Positions 15,395-16,250 of a DNA stretch of 16,250 nt are shown here, piece after piece; position 1 is the stretch's first letter, and each line of letters begins with the position of its first letter. Under the pieces are notes generated by a model. It worked only from the letters and a program-made list of their open reading frames with translations, had not been told where the DNA came from and made no database searches. Source of the stretch: UBA1413 sp964349885. Its GTDB lineage: Bacteria > Bacteroidota > Bacteroidia > Bacteroidales > Prolixibacteraceae. The translations under genes and the position numbers were made by a program. The stretch lies in contig CAYGIQ010000053.1 in NCBI GenBank assembly GCA_964349885.1, forward strand, positions 1 to 16,250, written 5' to 3'.

Positions 15395-16250
15395 TAGAGT
15401 ACATTCAATGCCTGTTCTTTAATTCTTTCGAGGTAGTCTTTCATCTGCACCACGATGCGCTGAATATTGCTTTCGTTTGCCTTTGCTCCGAGGGTATTTA
15501 TTTCGCGCCCGATTTCCTGGGTAATGAAGGCTAGTTTTTTGCCGTTGGCCTCAGATTCGTTGACCGTTTCAATAAAATAGTTAAGGTGGTTGGTGAGACG
15601 AACTTTCTCTTCATTAAAATCGAGTCGTTCCAGATAAAAAATGAGTTCCTGCTCGTAGCGGTCGGGATTGGCATTGGCACTTGATTGCAGTTTTGCCAGA
15701 GCTTCGCTCAGCCGTATTTTGACATTCTCGATGCGTTGAGCTTCGTAAGGAGCGATTTCATTTTGAAGATTTTCGATGGCAGCAATGCTGGAGCGCAAAT
15801 CGGCCTCGAGGGCTTTACCCTCTTGCAGTCTAAACCCATCGGCTTGGTCGATGGCTTGATTAAGGTGTTTGCTCAACATGCTCCACTCCTCTTCGTTGAG
15901 CTGATCATATTGAACCTTAACGGTATCGGGCAAACGCATGATGACCTGAAGGATATCGCTGTCGACGGGCAGGTTGAGTTCGAGGCTTATCTGTTGCAAT
16001 GCTGCAAAATAGTTCTTAACCACAGCTGGGTTAATGTTGGCACTGGAGGCATCTCCCAAGCTTTCGGCAAAAATATTGCAATCGATTTTACCTCTAATGA
16101 GTCGATCTGTGAGCATTCTGCGTATTTCAATCTCCTTTTCCCTGAAAAGTTGTGGAATGCGGGTATTGATATCGGTGCTTTTGCTGTTAAGCGATTTTAC
16201 TTCGATGGTAATTCGCTTATTGTTGATTTCAAATTCGGCTTTCCCGAAAC
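15394..16250 (-). CDS. yicC: YicC/YloC-family endoribonuclease-type protein (5' end beyond window edge)
   Basis: The YicC family is widespread in bacteria; E. coli YicC has been reported to act on RNA as an endoribonuclease linked to small-RNA turnover. The visible frame encodes 284 residues and runs off the right edge. The first visible residues, FGKAEFEINNKRITIEVKS, belong to the N-terminal MTGFG-type block, so only a few residues are missing. An ATG at 16114-16116 is internal and should not be used as the start, since the homology continues upstream of it (SLNSKSTDINTRIP, then LFREKEIEIRRM). The N-terminal YicC domain (to about 155) is followed by the C-terminal DUF1732 domain, ending with FITQEIGREINTLGAKAN and a terminal helix (KDYLERIKEQALNVL), both diagnostic. 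It is the upstream gene of gmk in the cluster. Confidence 0.93.
   Translation of the reverse strand, partial: FGKAEFEINNKRITIEVKSLNSKSTDINTRIPQLFREKEIEIRRMLTDRLIRGKIDCNIFAESLGDASSANINPAVVKNYFAALQQISLELNLPVDSDILQVIMRLPDTVKVQYDQLNEEEWSMLSKHLNQAIDQADGFRLQEGKALEADLRSSIAAIENLQNEIAPYEAQRIENVKIRLSEALAKLQSSANANPDRYEQELIFYLERLDFNEEKVRLTNHLNYFIETVNESEANGKKLAFITQEIGREINTLGAKANESNIQRIVVQMKDYLERIKEQALNVL

Overview
The window looks like chromosomal DNA from a member of the Bacteroidota, most likely the order Bacteroidales or Marinilabiliales. The evidence is the gene order (E, DUF2764, A, B, D, I, K of a V/A-type ATPase), the yicC-gmk-nadD cluster, -7 boxes fitting the Bacteroidota consensus TAnnTTTG, and the absence of clear Shine-Dalgarno sites. 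The assignment rests on protein resemblance recalled from memory, not on a search. A run of 10 Ns shows it is a draft assembly or metagenome scaffold.

Layout from left to right. (1) 1-371 (+): the 3' end of mnmA (tRNA 2-thiouridylase). A hairpin at 381-408 between two converging genes can terminate transcription from both sides. (2) 456-8005 (-): a seven-gene V/A-type ATPase operon, transcribed E > DUF2764 > A > B > D > I > K, with two ATGA overlaps and a 17-bp overlap that suggest translational coupling. It has no recognisable genes for subunits C, F or G. The DUF2764 protein sits in the slot where E. hirae has C, and part of it resembles the subunit C (AC39) repeat. Subunit K carries residues aligning with the sodium-binding site of E. 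hirae NtpK. (3) 8006-8549: a 544-bp divergent intergenic region with no gene I can support. (4) 8550-10091 (+): a secreted serine hydrolase of the beta-lactamase-like/esterase type. (5) 10106-12136 (-): a large lipoprotein with a gluzincin-type HELGH zinc-peptidase motif, convergent with the hydrolase. (6) 12204-12857 (-): a haemolysin III/PAQR membrane protein. (7) 12947-16250 (-): a tight cluster transcribed yicC > gmk > nadD > saccharopine-dehydrogenase-like (lysine:2-oxoglutarate reductase type) gene. yicC runs off the right edge.

How they work together: the ATPase operon forms one rotary complex, with A/B catalytic head, D rotor shaft, E stalk, I/K membrane motor and DUF2764 as a probable connector. 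The right-hand cluster combines housekeeping functions: RNA turnover, GMP to GDP phosphorylation and NAD synthesis, followed by an NAD(P)-dependent amino-acid enzyme. The hydrolase and lipoprotein peptidase are envelope or periplasmic enzymes whose substrates cannot be read from the sequence.

I saw no mobile element, CRISPR array, rRNA, tRNA or prophage. The strongest candidate for less-described biology is the reduced ATPase, with its DUF2764 subunit and predicted sodium coupling. Next is the HELGH lipoprotein.
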